The notes under the pieces: generated by a model
What the model was told of the DNA's origin: nothing
Databases searched by the model: none
Seen by the model: only the letters and a program-made list of their open reading frames with translations
NCBI GenBank assembly: GCA_030762895.1
Contig: JAUPTC010000016.1
Coordinates: 372,001 to 436,000 of the forward strand
Direction of reading: 5' to 3'
DNA length: 64,000 nt
Origin: Sophora flavescens
Lineage: Eukaryota; Streptophyta; Magnoliopsida; Fabales; Fabaceae
In this document: positions 24,220 through 37,268 of the stretch, in pieces
Numbering within the stretch: the first letter of the stretch is position 1
Layout of the letters: each line of letters begins with the position of its first letter
Made by a program: the position numbers and the translations under genes

Positions 24220-25010
24220 ATCTTCACTTAATTTTGGGTCAACTTTTCCTTGGTGGTGCCAAATTTCATTTCTTTGCTTTTGGGTCAAAGAAAGCTGAAA
24301 GTACATTATTCGGCCATAACTCTGCGCAATCAGTATTCAGTAGTGAAGGCCCAATGATTCAGACAAAGGGGTGATCATAGAGTGTAGGACCTGATTGATG
24401 CTGATGGCCCAAAAATTAAAATCAACATATAGAAGGGAAAATAGACTTCCTGCATTAAAAAAAAACTATATTTACATTCACACATTAACGTATCGGATTT
24501 GGATTCCTCGCATTTACGTATTCACAAAGTTATAAGATACACTATCAATCTTGCTTTTCATTTTTTTAATTTTTTTAATACACACTCAAATGCATCTAAT
24601 GATCTATATCAATGAATACGTGAATGCGTGAAAATAATAAATACAGGGAATCCAAATTTGTGTAAACGAGTAATTTTTAATATGCAAAAATCCAGATCCA
24701 AATTAATAGAGAGATCGAGGGAGATTTTTTGCAAGTAACTAGAGCATGGAGATGCAATCATTCGTGTGCTGCAGATCAGTGAAAACCACACTGTTCTTGT
24801 TTGTTTTCGTAAGAGAAGCCCACTAAGCGGCACAAAACTTGGGGGAACTAGGTGGTTCCCATTACATCATCAAGAATTTTCTTGCGTACCACTGGAACGG
24901 AAATGGATTTCCTGTGGTTACTTCGTGAATGCATGGAAATCTTGATCGTTAATTGAATTTTGGATAAGATAAATATATTAATGGAAGGATGTGTATATAA
25001 AATCCTAACC
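24220..25010. other. Spacer with MITE-like inverted pair
   Basis: No gene seen. At 24490-24665, GATTTGGATTCC...CGTATTCAC is mirrored by an inverted AATTTGGATTCCC...GCATTCAC, and one half recurs near 12055. This looks like an old miniature inverted-repeat element about 180 bases long. Confidence 0.45.
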
Positions 25011-25019
25011 AATATGCTT

Positions 25020-25510
25020 TTAACATCGGGGTTTTAACATCGGTTTACAGAAAACCGATATGAAAAAGAAGACGGTGACATTTTTGAAATTAAATTGAAA
25101 ACTTTTAACATCGGTTCTAAAATGAACCGATATTATAAAGGTTTTAACATATGTTTTTATAAACCCGATGTTGAAAATTGAACCAAAAATAAAATTTAAA
25201 AAATGCGTAAGTTAACACATCGGTTTTTTTATAACCGATGTGGAAATGTTTATGTTTTAACATCGGTTTTTTATAAACCGATGTGGAAAAACAAATAAAA
25301 AATTAAGGAAATGAATAATATAACTTTTAACATCGGTTTTATTTATAACCGATGTGTAAAACATTATAACATCGGTTTATTACAAACCAATGTGGAAAAG
25401 GTAATAAAAATTGATAAAAAATAAATTAATATCTCAACATTTAACATCGGTTTTGATTATAACCAATGTGGAAAACCTTTTAACATCGGTTTTAATGATA
25501 ACCAATGTGT
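25020..25510. repeat. CACTA4 subterminal repeat array
   Basis: About a dozen units of TTTTAACATCGGTT...AACCGATGT in both directions. It differs from the CACTA1/2 and CACTA3 arrays, so this is a third CACTA family. No matching array is left at the right end. Confidence 0.85.
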
Positions 25511-27742
25511 ATTGTTCATCTGTCATTTTTAGTTCCCTCAGCCTCCTTTTCATTTTTCGTGCTGCTAAGAAACCTTTGACCGAAAAACCCCTCTTGCATG
25601 CGCGCTGCTCACTCTCCCTCCCAGAATACCCTATTCCTCACCTCCATTGCCACGAAAACAAGATGCTGTTCCACTGAGTAAGCAAGGGAGGAAGACGCCG
25701 CCCTTCGACCTCGCCCCGTTACCACGAAAACAGGTCACACACACTCTCTCTCTCTCTCTCACTCTCTCTTTCTCTCTCTCAACCTTGAAATACATTTAGC
25801 GTAAATGGGAATATTTGGCCATGGAGGGTGGGGGTTCTAACCACTTTCTTTTGTTTCCTTCGAAAGCTCAAAAAGATATGGAAACCGTAATGCTCACACC
25901 CTCATAACCTCTGCTCCTTGCTTGCTCCGCCGCGTCACCATCTACGGCATGGGAGGACCACTGTGTCACCTCAGCCACGAAGTTCACTGTTCTCCACTTG
26001 CTCCTCCGTGTCGCTGTCGTAACCCTAGCCTGTATTCTCTACTTGAAGTGCAAGGTCTTCTCATACCCTCTCCCCAATACCCTTTCCATTTATTTTATGT
26101 GTTGAATAATTGCCACACTGCACAGTTTTTTTTTGTTTTGCTTGCATTTTCATTCATAAGTTATGATGGATTATCTGCACATTTTTGTGTTACTTTATGG
26201 GTTTTCAAGGAAAATGGTATAATTTAACTTTAGCCAGGCAATAGGTGATGATGGTTTGGAATGTAGGTGGGGGGTGAGAAAGCCCCATTTTACAGTATTA
26301 ACCAAATCATTAAAGGAATTTAAGTGAGCATTTTATTTGGATTAATGCATTTTGTGTTTGTGGTTTAACTTATTTTCCTCACAAGCATACCTAATTGAAG
26401 GTAAATTGTTATTGAAGTGGATCATATTTTTTGTTTTCAGGTTAAACAATTTTGTGCCATCACTGTTATGTCTTTTATCAGGAAAAAAAATCAACATTGT
26501 GTGTGTCCTATTAGTTTTTGGCACGGTCGTAGTGTTGTGTCTTGAATTACCTACACAATGCAGCTATGATCCCATTGAGTTAAAGCGTTATTTCTTTCCA
26601 TGGAGGATATTTGTTAAGATGGATTGTTGCTGGGGATATGCTTTGTATTTAAGATTTTACTGTTGATCGAGTGTGATATAATTTAAAAAGGAGTTGTCTT
26701 TGATAGTTATCAATATAATTTTAAAAGGTCTTCTTATAATTGAGGATGCTGGATAATGATCTAGTCTGAGAATTTTGCAGTTATGTTTAGCTTGCTGTCA
26801 TTTATCTGGTTGAGATTTATAAGATAAGTTTTGTCTCATTAAGTGACTGAAAGTAATATAAATGTTAGCTGATTAAGTTGGATCTGTTTTATGTTAGGTT
26901 TAGGTAGGGTAGGATTGATTAGTCTATAGGTTTTGCTTGCCTGCCATGTTAAATATCAAGAGACTAAAACTTACAATTCCGATTTGTTTTTCAAGAGTTA
27001 TAGATTTAAATGCATAAGAGTGGGAGAAATGCTGACACACTTAACTCAACCATTCCAGACTTCATTTTAATCATCTTCCCCATCAAATTTTGAGCTCCAG
27101 ATTTCATTTATCATTCTACCTGCTAAATCATTTATATGTGTATACAACCTTATATGTGTTCATCAACTTGGATTTTTTACTGTAAGCTCAGCTATTTCTT
27201 ATATGTATTTGTGAGCTTTATCTCTGTCACAGTTCTTCTGTATTTATGCTTCTATACTGATCAAGCTACATAATTGTTGTTGTTAACTTGTTATTCTAGT
27301 CTTGTTATGAAAATATTCACAAAATGCTTCTCTTTTTGTATAGATACATTTGCTGTTATTGAAACTATTACGGTACAAGTTCCGAGCAGAATATTAAGCA
27401 TACTATTCATTATTCATTATGGTTTCCGGCTGAGTATTCTTCCCACACCCGGTAAGCTTTCTCCTCTCCATTTTTTCTCGTTTGGTTTTTGTTTGCATTG
27501 TACTTGGGGATTGGAGTGTTTTATTATTTTTCTTAATGTTAATTAATTAGTAAAGCCTTAGTTTCCCATTTGAGATGCAATACTAATGAGCACACGTGTA
27601 CGTGCTTAAGGTACCGCTCATTGTATTGGATCTTGAATAGTCCAAAGTTGGACAGTTTGGGAAAAAACTTTTTCTTCATTTAGTTAAAATAGTTATTCAT
27701 TAATTATCATATTATATACTTGATGAAAGTTCGGATTGATAC
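25511..27742 (+). other. CACTA4 leader and conserved 5' block (first half)
   Basis: Non-coding. A (CT)n tract at 25743-25790 resembles the leader of CACTA2 at 57910-57950. The middle looks like intron sequence. 27550-27742 (GTTTCCCATTTGAGATGCAA, then TTGGACAGTTTGGGAAAAAA) is the same conserved block seen in CACTA1 at 8570-8680 and 9610-9720 on the opposite strand. Confidence 0.65.
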
Positions 27743-27764
27743 ATTCACTAGTGCAATAAGTGCT

Positions 27765-28085
27765 TTTTACGTCAGTTAAAATTGATTTTATACGTCAGAA
27801 TATTGTTTGACGTAAATACAGCTGACGGTAATAGTTAATATTTTAACGTCAGTTGTTTAAACAACTGACGTTAAATATAAAACTATTAACGTCGGTTCTT
27901 TAACACAACTGACGTTAATATTGTTCAAACTAACATCCGTTGTGTTAAAGAACTGACGTTAAAGGTTATATTTTTAACGTAAGTTTCCTAATACAGCTGA
28001 CGTTCATAGTGTACTGTATATTTTATAAAATACTATTAACGTCAGTTTTTTTATACAACTGACGTTAATAGATTTTTTTTTAATT
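27765..28085. repeat. CACTA3 subterminal array (left)
   Basis: Repeated AACGTCAGTTGT / ACAACTGACGTT units in both orientations. Confidence 0.85.
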
Positions 28086-28287
28086 CAGTTTTAAAATATC
28101 ACTCCCCTAAGCTATCCCTGCATTCAGTAAATATCCCAGTAACACATAATATCATACACATTACAAAATTGCAAACACTACCCTTAAATTTCAATATTAA
28201 CAATAAGAAAAGAAATATACAGAGGAACAATGGGGGGACTTAAAACCAAAACCCATGTATAGGAAAAACATAACTATATATCTACAA

Positions 28288-28288
<1 letters not shown>

Positions 28289-28345
<57 letters not shown>
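28289..28345. repeat. AT microsatellite
   Basis: (TA)n tract of about 57 bases inside CACTA3. Confidence 0.95.
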
Positions 28346-28349
<4 letters not shown>

Positions 28350-28439
28350 CTCTAATGTCTAAAAACAAAACTACCAATCTAAGGATATATATATACATGT
28401 TATTAATTAGTTTCTAAAGTCTAACAAAAAAACTATTCA

Positions 28440-29650
28440 TCTAAGTATTGCGGAGGTATCTTGTCAATTCCTTTTTCAGCCGCATACTTGAAGAAGAATT
28501 CAGCTTAGCGCATCCTCAAGTCTCTGAAGTCATCTTCTTGAAGAGGCGATTGGTCGTTAAATGCCTACACACGTTCAAATAATAACAATAACATTAACGC
28601 AAGTTATCTTCAAAACTATACTATATAATTTAACAAGTTGTTTAAATATTACCTTATTCCATCCACCCCTAATAGATGCAGAGACTATGTTCAGAATATG
28701 AAGCATCACATAATAGCCGCACGACCACCCGTCAGGTTGAAATCGAGACTACAAACAAAATTAATTTCAATGCCAGTTGAATATACATATCAATTAGTAA
28801 TTATAATATTAATTATTTGATAAATAAACTATCAAACCTTGAGGATGGTCCATTCAGGATTTGCTTTAGCCTTAGAAGTCCTACTTCTCCCGTTGGCGCA
28901 ACTTATGCTACTCGCCTTCAGCGCGCTATCATAAAAAAATAATCATGTCAATTAACAAATTCATATATCATGTGTGTAATAAACTAAAAACAACTGATAT
29001 TAAAACTTAAATTAAATTTAAGATTATTTACTTACCTATTCTCGACTTGCACCACCTCCTGTGGTAATTGTTGGTGGAGAGAGCATAAGAATATGACAGT
29101 ATGCCTAGACCGGTGAAGTACGAACAACTGCCAATGGTATTTCATACAGTAGGGAGCCAGATATAATTCTTTCTGTTTGTCTCCCTACAAGTTCCCTATG
29201 TATTTACTAAATGCATCGCCAGCAAAGAATTTGGGCGCAAGGATTGACGGATCTAAGAAGCCGTAAACTGGTGCAACGACCTTATCAAGCTGAAGACGAT
29301 GGAGATACCTAAGATATGAAAAGGTGTGGATGTTAATTACATAATATATATATATATATATTGAAATTAAAGTAAATTATTAAATGGAAAAATACCAAAA
29401 ATAAATAAGTTATAAAATTAAAATTAACTTACGTGCACCAGAGACTCAAAACCGTGCTGGCCATGCAGACGTTATTTCTGCAGGAGTGCCCGATATCTTC
29501 ACCATAGAAGGAAAATATCCTCTGTTGATTTGGGTGTGCCACCCATCCATCGTGCTCCAATGGACATTCAAAAATCTCAAACACATAATCCTCACCAAGT
29601 GAGAACAAAAGAGTGACGGTGGTGGCGACACTGGGCTGCCGACTTGACCT
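28440..29650 (-). pseudogene. ULP1/C48-like cysteine protease region of CACTA3
   Basis: Several minus-strand exon-like blocks lie in order. 29640-29430 contains SLGEDYVFEIFECPLEHDGW and ends in SLWCT before a splice-like GTAAG. 29310-29040 contains VYGFLDPSILAPKFFAGDA and YLAPYCMKYHWQLFVL, with the catalytic His near 29135. 28930-28845 is a Ser/Lys-rich linker. 28750-28660 contains QPDGWSCGYYVMLHIL, with Gln and the catalytic Cys near 28720. 28565-28440 contains LRMR, a stop, then AEFFFKYAAEKGIDKIP. The His...Gln...Cys order fits SUMO-protease-like C48 peptidases, known in some plant DNA transposons. At least two stops make it inactive here. It may have been a separate gene or the 3' part of the tnpA transcript. 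Confidence 0.75.
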
Positions 29651-29744
29651 TCAATTTAGGAAAAATAAAATAGATAAGTTGTTGATAATTAAAAAAACAC
29701 AAGTAATTATTTGACTAATTTGGACATTAATAATGAATAGATAC

Positions 29745-31412
29745 CTTTGTTAACATTTCGAGCTCACGTCGTTTGAAGTCCAAATCAAGCTCACGCGTTT
29801 TCATTTCCAACTCATGGCGTTGGACTTCGAACTCCCACTCCCTAGCTACCAACTCATCGTCCTCCACATGTGCCCTACTATAACTCTCTTTTGTGCTCAC
29901 ATGTGAAGGGTTGGCATGCCCTGCGGTGTCCTGGGATGAACCGACGGAGGAAAGTTCTCTAGCAAGCGCTTGCTTGAATTCTGGGTTGGATATTAAGCTT
30001 TGCATCAGATGTGTTGTAATAGCAGGGTTGGACATGAGGTGCTGAGTAATGTCATCCAAAATTGATGCTTCATCGACCACCCGCTTTCGTGAAGCAGACT
30101 TGCCATAGTATTCTTTGATGGTCACGTTCCCAGGAACACCGATAACCCGACCAGGATGGTCTTTCTTGCTTAGAGCAGTCATCAAGACGTCCCGCCGTCC
30201 AGAAGGGACGAATTAGCCCTGGGAGGATTGTGCTTTAGGATCCACCTACAATGAAAAAATGAAAAAAACGTGCAAGTGAAAACTGTTAAAAATATCTATA
30301 CAAATATCAATTGAAATCAAGTTAATTATTTGCTTACAATCTTATCTGCCACTTGTGAGTGGCATCAACTTTAAAAGATCCCGTCTTTGTCATGCGGCCG
30401 GCTAACCAGACATCCTCGCGGTCGATGTCCGACGGAGGACTTGATGGTGTGCCCTCAGGCACCTCTCCTCTTTCAATCCTAGCAGAGTGCTCTTCCTGCT
30501 TCACCCTCAGCCTATCCGCCATCATCTCCTTGATCCGAGTCTGGTACCCACCCCGAGACATGGTGTGGCGGTGGACGTTCTTCGCCTGATTCTGCCAACC
30601 CTTATCTGCCTTAGCCTATTCAAACAAAAACACATAATTAAATACAGTTAAATGATCTATAAGAAGCATACAAAATTAACTTAATCAACCAACCTGAAAT
30701 TCTCCATCCCGTCGACTCCTAGCAAACATATCCCAAGTATCCTGATCAATCCAGGGATAATCTGAGAACATTTTATCAAGCCGCTTCTTCCCAGATAGAT
30801 AGTACCTGGTAAGATCATGCTTGAACCCATTCCAACGCTTTGATGCCATTTTCATACATTTATGACGATGATCCTCGTCATTTGGCACAATCCAAGCTAC
30901 CTACACATTAAATACATAACAACTGGATGGATTATAACTCGGATAATTATCTAATAATGTAAATCAAATGAATGTAAAGGTAAAATACCGTGATAGCCTC
31001 CCAAATCTGATCCTTAACGTTCTGTGGAACGTCATTCCAGTGGTTGTAGTTGATGCTTACGTGCTGTTTCGCTTGTAGAAACACCCACTTATTAAATTCT
31101 TTAGCACGGGGTCCCTGGGCATTTAGCCTAGCATCGAAGGACACCTCAAGCTTCTGTCCGCTTTGCCTGTCCTTCTCTAGTTTCTTCAACGTCGTGGCTC
31201 CTTTACCCTGTTTCCTATGAGCCTTTGATGTCTGTATGGACAAAAAAAAAGATAAAATAGAGGGTTGTAACATTATAAACTTACATTAAAAATAAGGACT
31301 AAAGATAGTATATAACATGTAAACTTACACTAGAATCAGGCGTAGGGGCGATCGGGTCCTGCGTAGGCCCCACAGTGTCCTCCCGTGCATGTGGGCTATC
31401 CGACTGATCCAT
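29745..31412 (-). pseudogene. tnpA-like second gene of CACTA3
   Basis: Start ATG at 31412 (MDQSDSPHARED). The exons I infer are 31412-31329 (donor GTAAG), about 31231-30989, 30900-30690, 30615-30340 and 30246-29745, with AT-rich introns carrying GT...AG ends. Blocks include DARLNAQGPRAKEFNKWV, DVPQNVKDQIWEAI, RWNGFKHDLTRYYLSGKK, a charged RIKEMMADRLRVKQEE helix, and a C-terminal coiled-coil-like EVQRHELEMKTRELDLDFKR. This resembles the plant En/Spm Transposase_24-type protein that binds subterminal repeats. A TAA in the last exon (before FVPSGRRD) breaks it. CACTA4 has the parallel gene at 48010-49715. Confidence 0.8.
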
Positions 31413-31516
31413 ATGTATGCCTGTTCAGAAACAATATATATTTATTAACATAGGTTATAACTCAAAATAAATACAGAAGTATAAATAAAACTAAATGTAT
31501 ACTAAGTTTAAACAAC

Positions 31517-34500
31517 CTATATCAATATCCCTTCGTGATGATCATCACGAGTGGCATGTACATCGTCCACCTGTGTCTCCTCGATTATAGTAGGCATGTT
31601 TGTTGAAAAAGAAGGAGTCTCAGGAATATCAAGATTTGAATCTTGATTTTCATCACTACCATTATACATGCTTTTACCTTGGAGAACCACGAACAACATT
31701 TTGATAGAAGGATCAGTGATGTAGAACACTTGTTTTGCTTGGGAAGCTATTATGAAAGGCTCATTTATATGACCTAACTTGTTGAGGTCTACCAATGTGA
31801 ACCCCAATTCTTCGGTTTGTACACCACCGTTACTATCAACCCACTTACATTTAAAAACTGGCACTGTAAGCTTAGTTTAATCGAGCACCCAAATATATTC
31901 AATATATCCAAAGTAAGGTCTCGGTGCTTTAAGGGGTTTTGTGTCCTTTGCACTAGAGAAGTGCATTGCTTCGGCCACGCTCATAAACCCACTATTTTGC
32001 ATGGTACTCTTGTTATCTTGTTCCTTTGTATAAAAGGAAATGTTATTTATGTTGTATCCGCTCCAACATATGACGTTGAAGCTAGGCCCACGTGCTAGCT
32101 ATCTTACGTCATCAGAAGCAGTACTACCATCCTTCAGCATTTCTTCCTTGAACCATGGTAAGAAAGTCTTGTTATGCTTGTTCAACAACCACCTTTCGCT
32201 CATTCGAGGGTTTTCTTGATTGACTTTTCTTTTATGTTCAAATAAGAAAGGCTGAACACAATCGATGTTGTTCAATACATACAAATGTGCTTGAAGCACT
32301 TCCTCCCGACCCTTGCTATTATTTCTTAATCCATGTGTACCCTTACCTTGACATCTGATCTCATCATGCCGAGGCTTAGGAACCCCTATAGGATCCGTGT
32401 TATGAAGGTAGTCCGAACAAAACTCAATAGCTTCTTCTGCAACATACCTTTGAACAATAGATGCTTCCGGACGATGAGGATTCTTCACGTACCCTTTCAA
32501 GATATTCATGTAGCGCTCAACTGGGTACATTCATCTCAGAAAAACCGGCCCACATAATCTAATCTCTCTCACCAAATGAATAATTAAGTGAACCATTATG
32601 TCGAAAAAGGAAGGAGGAAAATACATCTCCAATTGGCACAAGATTGTAGCAGCCTCAACTTCCAAGTCATCCAAAATACGGGGGTCAACGACTTTGCTAC
32701 ATATAGAATTGAAGAATGAGCACAACCGAGTAATGGCATGTCTCACATTTTTTGGAGTAATACCACGAATAGCAACGGGCAGAAGTTGTTGCATCAAGAT
32801 GTGACAATCATGAGACTTTAAGCCAACCAATTTAAGATCACTAGAGACAAGCCTCTTCATATTTGAAGAGTAACCATGTGGAACTTTGATGCCTTGAAGA
32901 CACCCGCAGAAACTTTGTCTCTTTTTTTTTGACAAAGTATGACATGCTGGCGGCAAATAAGTCCGCTTACCATCTTCAACAACTGGAGCTAACTGCTCTC
33001 ATATACCCATAGCAACAAGGTCGAGACGAGCATTGACACCATCCTTTGTCTTTCCCTGAATGTTGAGAAGCATCCCGATCACACTATCACACACATTTTT
33101 CTCCACATGCATCACATCAATGCAGTGTCTGACATCAAGCTTGCGCCAGTATGGAAGATCAAAGAATATCGACCTCTTCTTCCATATGTTTTTCTCAGTA
33201 GCTTTACCTTTCTTTTTGGACTTTCCGAATATAACATCGATGCCCTTTACCCTCTGATAAACCTGCTCTCCAATTAAGGCCGCCGGAGCTTCTTCTGTCT
33301 CTTGGCATCCATTAAAAGCTTTTTTCATCTTACGATATGGGTGATCACGTCTAAGAAATCTCCGATGCCCAAGGTAAACCGTCTTCTTTCCATGATGTAA
33401 CTGAGTGTAGCATGTGCCTTCTTCACATATAGGGCTTGCTTTATGCCCCTTGACACTGTACCCGGACAAGTTACCGTATGCTGGAAAGTCGTTGATGGTG
33501 CAAAATAACATGGCACGAAGCTTGAAAGTCTCATGAGAATACCCGTCAACTACATCAACACCTTCCACCCACAGCATTTTCAAGTCTTCAATCAAGGGAC
33601 ATAGATAAACATCTAAGTCATTTCCCGGTTGCTTTGGGTCCGAAATCATCATAGACAACATCATGTATTTGCGCTTCATGCACAACCAAGGGGGCAGGTT
33701 GTAAATTATCAACAGAACAGGCCATGAACTATGAATACTACTCATGTTACCATAAGGATTCATTCCATCCGTAGCAAGTCCAAGCCTTAGGTTTCTTGGC
33801 TCATCGGTGAAATCCGGAAACATAGTATGAATATTCTTCAATTGCATAGAATCAGCAGGATGACGAACCTTTCCATCACGTTTCCTCTCATCATTATGCC
33901 ATCTGAGATTCTTCGCATCTTTCGTATTGGCAAACAATCGCTTGAACCTTGGAATTATTGGAAGATACCACAACACCTTCGCAGGAGGACCATTTTTTCT
34001 CACATCTTGAAGATCATCATCATCATCACCACCCTTCACTTTGTATCGTGATAACCCACATTTGGGGCAATCGTGATTGTCTTCATGAACACCGGTGTAC
34101 AATATGCAATCATTGGGGCATGCGTGTATCTTCTTATACTCCATACCCATCGGACACAATACCTTCTTGGCCTCATAGTTATGGTCAGGCAATGTGTTGT
34201 CCTCCGGAAGCAAGTTTTTCAACACTTCAAGCAATTCCGTGAAGCTTTTATCGGTCCAACCATTTATCGCCTTCACACAAACCAATTTTAGCACCACCGA
34301 CAACCGTGTATGAGTAGTACACCCTGGATATAAAGGCTTATCCGCATCACCGCACAACCTATCATACACATGAGCTCGATGAAAAGATTCTTGTCCAATA
34401 TCACGGATCATGCCCTCTACTCGATCATCCTCCATATCTACGTCAACGTCCTCACTTTGGGAGACACTTGCCGTACTACTCAACAACACATCACCATGCC

Positions 34501-34716
34501 ATATCCATCTTGTATAACTCAAGCAAATCCCTTCACAAATCAAATGAGTACGTATATCCTTCACCGTACATTTCCTCGTATTCAAACACTTGACACAAGG
34601 ACAACAGAACATTCCATTACTATTAGGAACATTCCTTTGAGAAATTCTATAAATTCTCCCACCCCCTTCAAATACTCAGCACTAGTACGCTTACAAACCA
34701 TCCAACTACGATCCAT
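31517..34716 (-). pseudogene. tnpD-like transposase of CACTA3
   Basis: Start ATG at 34716 (MDRSWMVCKRTSAEYLKGV), a frameshift near 34620, then a long minus frame to 32999. Domains in order are the transposase-associated N-terminal domain (CPCVKCLNTRKCTVKDIRTH, HLICEGICLSYTRWIWHG), the tnp2 transposase core (GLATDGMNPYGNMSSIHSSW, LSMMISDPKQPGNDLDVYL, VEGVDVVDGYSHETFKLRA, PICEEGTC), DUF4218 (SICSKVVDPRILDDLEVEAA, YFPPSFFDIMVHLIIHLVRE) and DUF4216 (VPVFKCKWVDSNGGVQTEE, QAKQVFYITDP). In-frame stops at 32999-33001 (CGA to TGA, judging by CACTA4), 32531-32533 (a Trp codon to TGA), 32099-32101 and near 31867 inactivate it. It is about 70% like its CACTA4 counterpart by eye. Confidence 0.92.
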
Positions 34717-35454
34717 AACTAGATAGGTTCTGTAGATATACAAAACATATATCCAAGGCGTTTAAAAATTATTTCAAATTTACACCACTTTCAGGTTTCT
34801 TAAGACAAAAGAAATAAGCAGATGAAGATAAATTAACAAAACAGAATTCCAATGAGCAATATATTGTTGATGTCACATGCTACAAGCAACTCTAAATTTC
34901 TTCCCATTTTGAAAGAGGCCATGATAGCAGAAGAAAAACAAGAGAAAACACAAAACCCACGACCAGAAATAGAGACATTCCAAACAACTCAAACTCACAG
35001 TTTCAAGTTTCAACTACAGAGACTACAGTTTCAACATACACTCAAAACCAAACATAAAAAAATGTGCCCTAAAGACTCACCAGAAATAGGTGCTCGCGTG
35101 GTGGCCAACGTTCGATGTGGTTACTGAGAGCAGAGGGACAAGGAGAGTTAGTGTGCGGGAAGGGGAAAGAGAGATGTCAAGTTATTGCAAAGAATGAGCG
35201 GGAAAGACAGAGTTAGGGTTAAGAGTGTACCTCACGGTGGTGGGGAAGAAGCCCTCGTGGTGGTTGCGGTGGAGATGAGCTCGCGATTAGGGCAGAGTGA
35301 GAGTGAGAGTGAGAGTTGAGAGTCGGAGTGAGAGTGAGAGTGAGAGTTGAGAGTCAGAGTGAGTGTGAAAGAGAAGAACAGAGACGTACAGAGCGAAGTG
35401 CAGAAGGCGCGCGGGTGTAAACATTATAATCAAAAATCCCAAAATAAAACAACA
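34717..35454 (-). other. CACTA3 5' leader
   Basis: Non-coding region upstream of the tnpD start on the minus strand. GAGAGTGAGAGT-type simple repeats lie at 35290-35370. No gene seen. Confidence 0.6.
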
Positions 35455-35625
35455 TTTTACGTCAGTTATATTAAACAACTGACGTTGAAAATATATATTT
35501 TTTATTAAAAAACACTTTTAAAGTCAGTTGATGAAGACAACTGATGTTAAAAGTGTATAAGTTTCTGCAAAAAAATTAACGTCAGTTGTATAAACAACTG
35601 ACGTTAAAAGTGTTAAAATCACTAT
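35455..35625. repeat. CACTA3 subterminal array (right, inner part)
   Basis: Units ACGTCAGTTATATTAAACAA and AACGTCAGTTGTATAAACAA with their inverted partners. The array is interrupted at about 35640 by the gene-like segment and resumes at 44125. Confidence 0.85.
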
Positions 35626-35747
35626 TCATTCTGCACGTTTATAATATATGACTACCAACTCCCAATGCGCCTTGGAACCTAATGCTCTTAATGATCAACT
35701 TAATTTTTTAGCAACTTACGACGCCTAGTAACTTCACCCCCTGCTCC

Positions 35748-35755
35748 TATAAATA
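35748..35755 (+). promoter_or_regulatory. TATA box of captured small gene
   Basis: TATAAATA, 37 bases upstream of the ATG at 35792, in a CT-rich leader context typical of plant core promoters. Confidence 0.6.
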
Positions 35756-35800
35756 GCTTCCTTCCTTCCTTTTATTTTTCTGCTTCACAATATGGCTCTG

Positions 35801-37104
35801 TGATGTGTATCACGAGAGGAAGCTCGCCCCGCGAGAGTTTGAAGACCCGGGAAGACAGAGACCATCACGGCCTAGCCGTGATTCACATCACGGGGCGTGA
35901 AAGGAAGGTTCGCGTCGCGAGACGTCCTTCGCGTCGCGAGTGTGTGAACTCCAGAAAAGCACCAGAGTCAGAGACCATCACGGCCTGGCCGTGATGTGTA
36001 TCACGGCCGTGACCCAAAAGCCACACAAGTCAGAGACCATCACGGCCTAGCCGTGATGTGTATCACGGCCGTGACCCAAAATCCACACAAGGCAGAGAAC
36101 ATCACGGCTTGGCCGTGATTCACGTCACGGGCCGTGACAAGAGGGCTCGCGTCGCGAGACATCATTCGCGTCGCGAGAGTTTGAATTCCAGAAGTGCGCC
36201 AGAAACAGAAGCCGTCACGGCCTGGCCGTGATGGCCATCACGGCCGTGACGCGTGGCCTCCTTATAAATAGAGCAGATCAGAACAGAAAAAGAGGACTTT
36301 TTGGGATCAGAATTTTCAGAGATTTTTTGTAATCCTTATTATGGGGTTTCTTCTCCTTTTCTCCTCTCTTAATTCTTAGGCTTAGGATGAATTCCGATTG
36401 TACGTGCGTTGTTGTTACGGACATGAGGAACTAATCCTCTTGTCTAGGGGATCGATGAAGCCACCCATGGCGGCATAGTGTTCATGTAATGTAACTCTCT
36501 CTCCTTTAATTCAATTATGATTTTCCAATTCTGTTTTCATTGTGTCGATTATATGCTAGCGTGATCGACTAGTTAAGCGTGTTGAGACCTAGCGGCGATT
36601 CGCGTTTTAGAACTTGAATTGGGAACATCGGTCGAGTATTGCACGAGAGTGAGTAGGAGATCGATGCAACCTATAGGGAACAAGAATTAATAGAATTCGA
36701 GATTAGGGTTAAGAGACCTAGCAAGTAATTAACTCAAATCATCGAATACGTCCTAATGAGCACGGAAGTGGATTTAGGAGAATTTAGGGGTCCAGGTTGA
36801 CATTAAAATTGAACTTAGGGAGGAGAATATCATCACTTGGGTACTTTGCATGATTGGGTAGGTGAATTCGAAACCTTAGATGCTTTTATTTCTGAATTTA
36901 ATCACCATAGCGTTATTTGAATCGATTCTTGAATTCACAATCTCAATCTCTTTCTCTCAACCACCTTCTATTGCTTAACCAACGTATCGGATTTCTTGAC
37001 AATTTAGTCGAATTGGTAACCCAATCCTTGTGTTCGACCTCGGTAGAATCTTACCGTGTTTTTATTACTTGCGACGACCCGGTACACTTGCCGGAGTCAC
37101 AACA
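35801..37104 (+). repeat. 5' LTR of Athila-like element 2, 5'-truncated
   Basis: Matches 41850-43141 from 35813 onward. The first roughly 270 bases of the LTR are missing. The first 14 bases instead read TGATGTGTATCACG, a piece of the internal palindrome array. The target duplication abuts this odd end. Palindromes of the CACGGCC..GGCCGTG type run to the TATA box at 36263. Confidence 0.85.
36263..36270 (+). promoter_or_regulatory. TATA box in Athila 5' LTR
   Basis: TATAAATA directly after the array of CpG-rich palindromes. The equivalent site in the 3' LTR is 42300-42307. Confidence 0.7.
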
Positions 37105-37110
37105 AGTTTT

Positions 37111-37128
37111 TGGCGCCGTTGCCGGGGA
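37111..37128 (+). promoter_or_regulatory. Primer-binding site, Athila type
   Basis: TGGCGCCGTTGCCGGGGA, six bases after the LTR end. This is the primer site I know from Athila-group elements (Asp tRNA type). Confidence 0.85.
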
Positions 37129-37268
37129 TTGGCACAACCAATTTTCCTAATTTTTAGGAAATTCTACGTTTAGTTAAGTTTGACTTTTAGTTTTATTTTC
37201 TTTTATTTAATTGCCATTATTTTTTTTCTCTGTTTCTTTGATTCCACTTGGTCTTTGCCTGTTTTTGT

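Noticed and set aside
26342..27546. Several 60-104 codon open frames in the CACTA4 leader
   Set aside because: AT-rich, hydrophobic, no start context or family features, and they lie in intron-like sequence.
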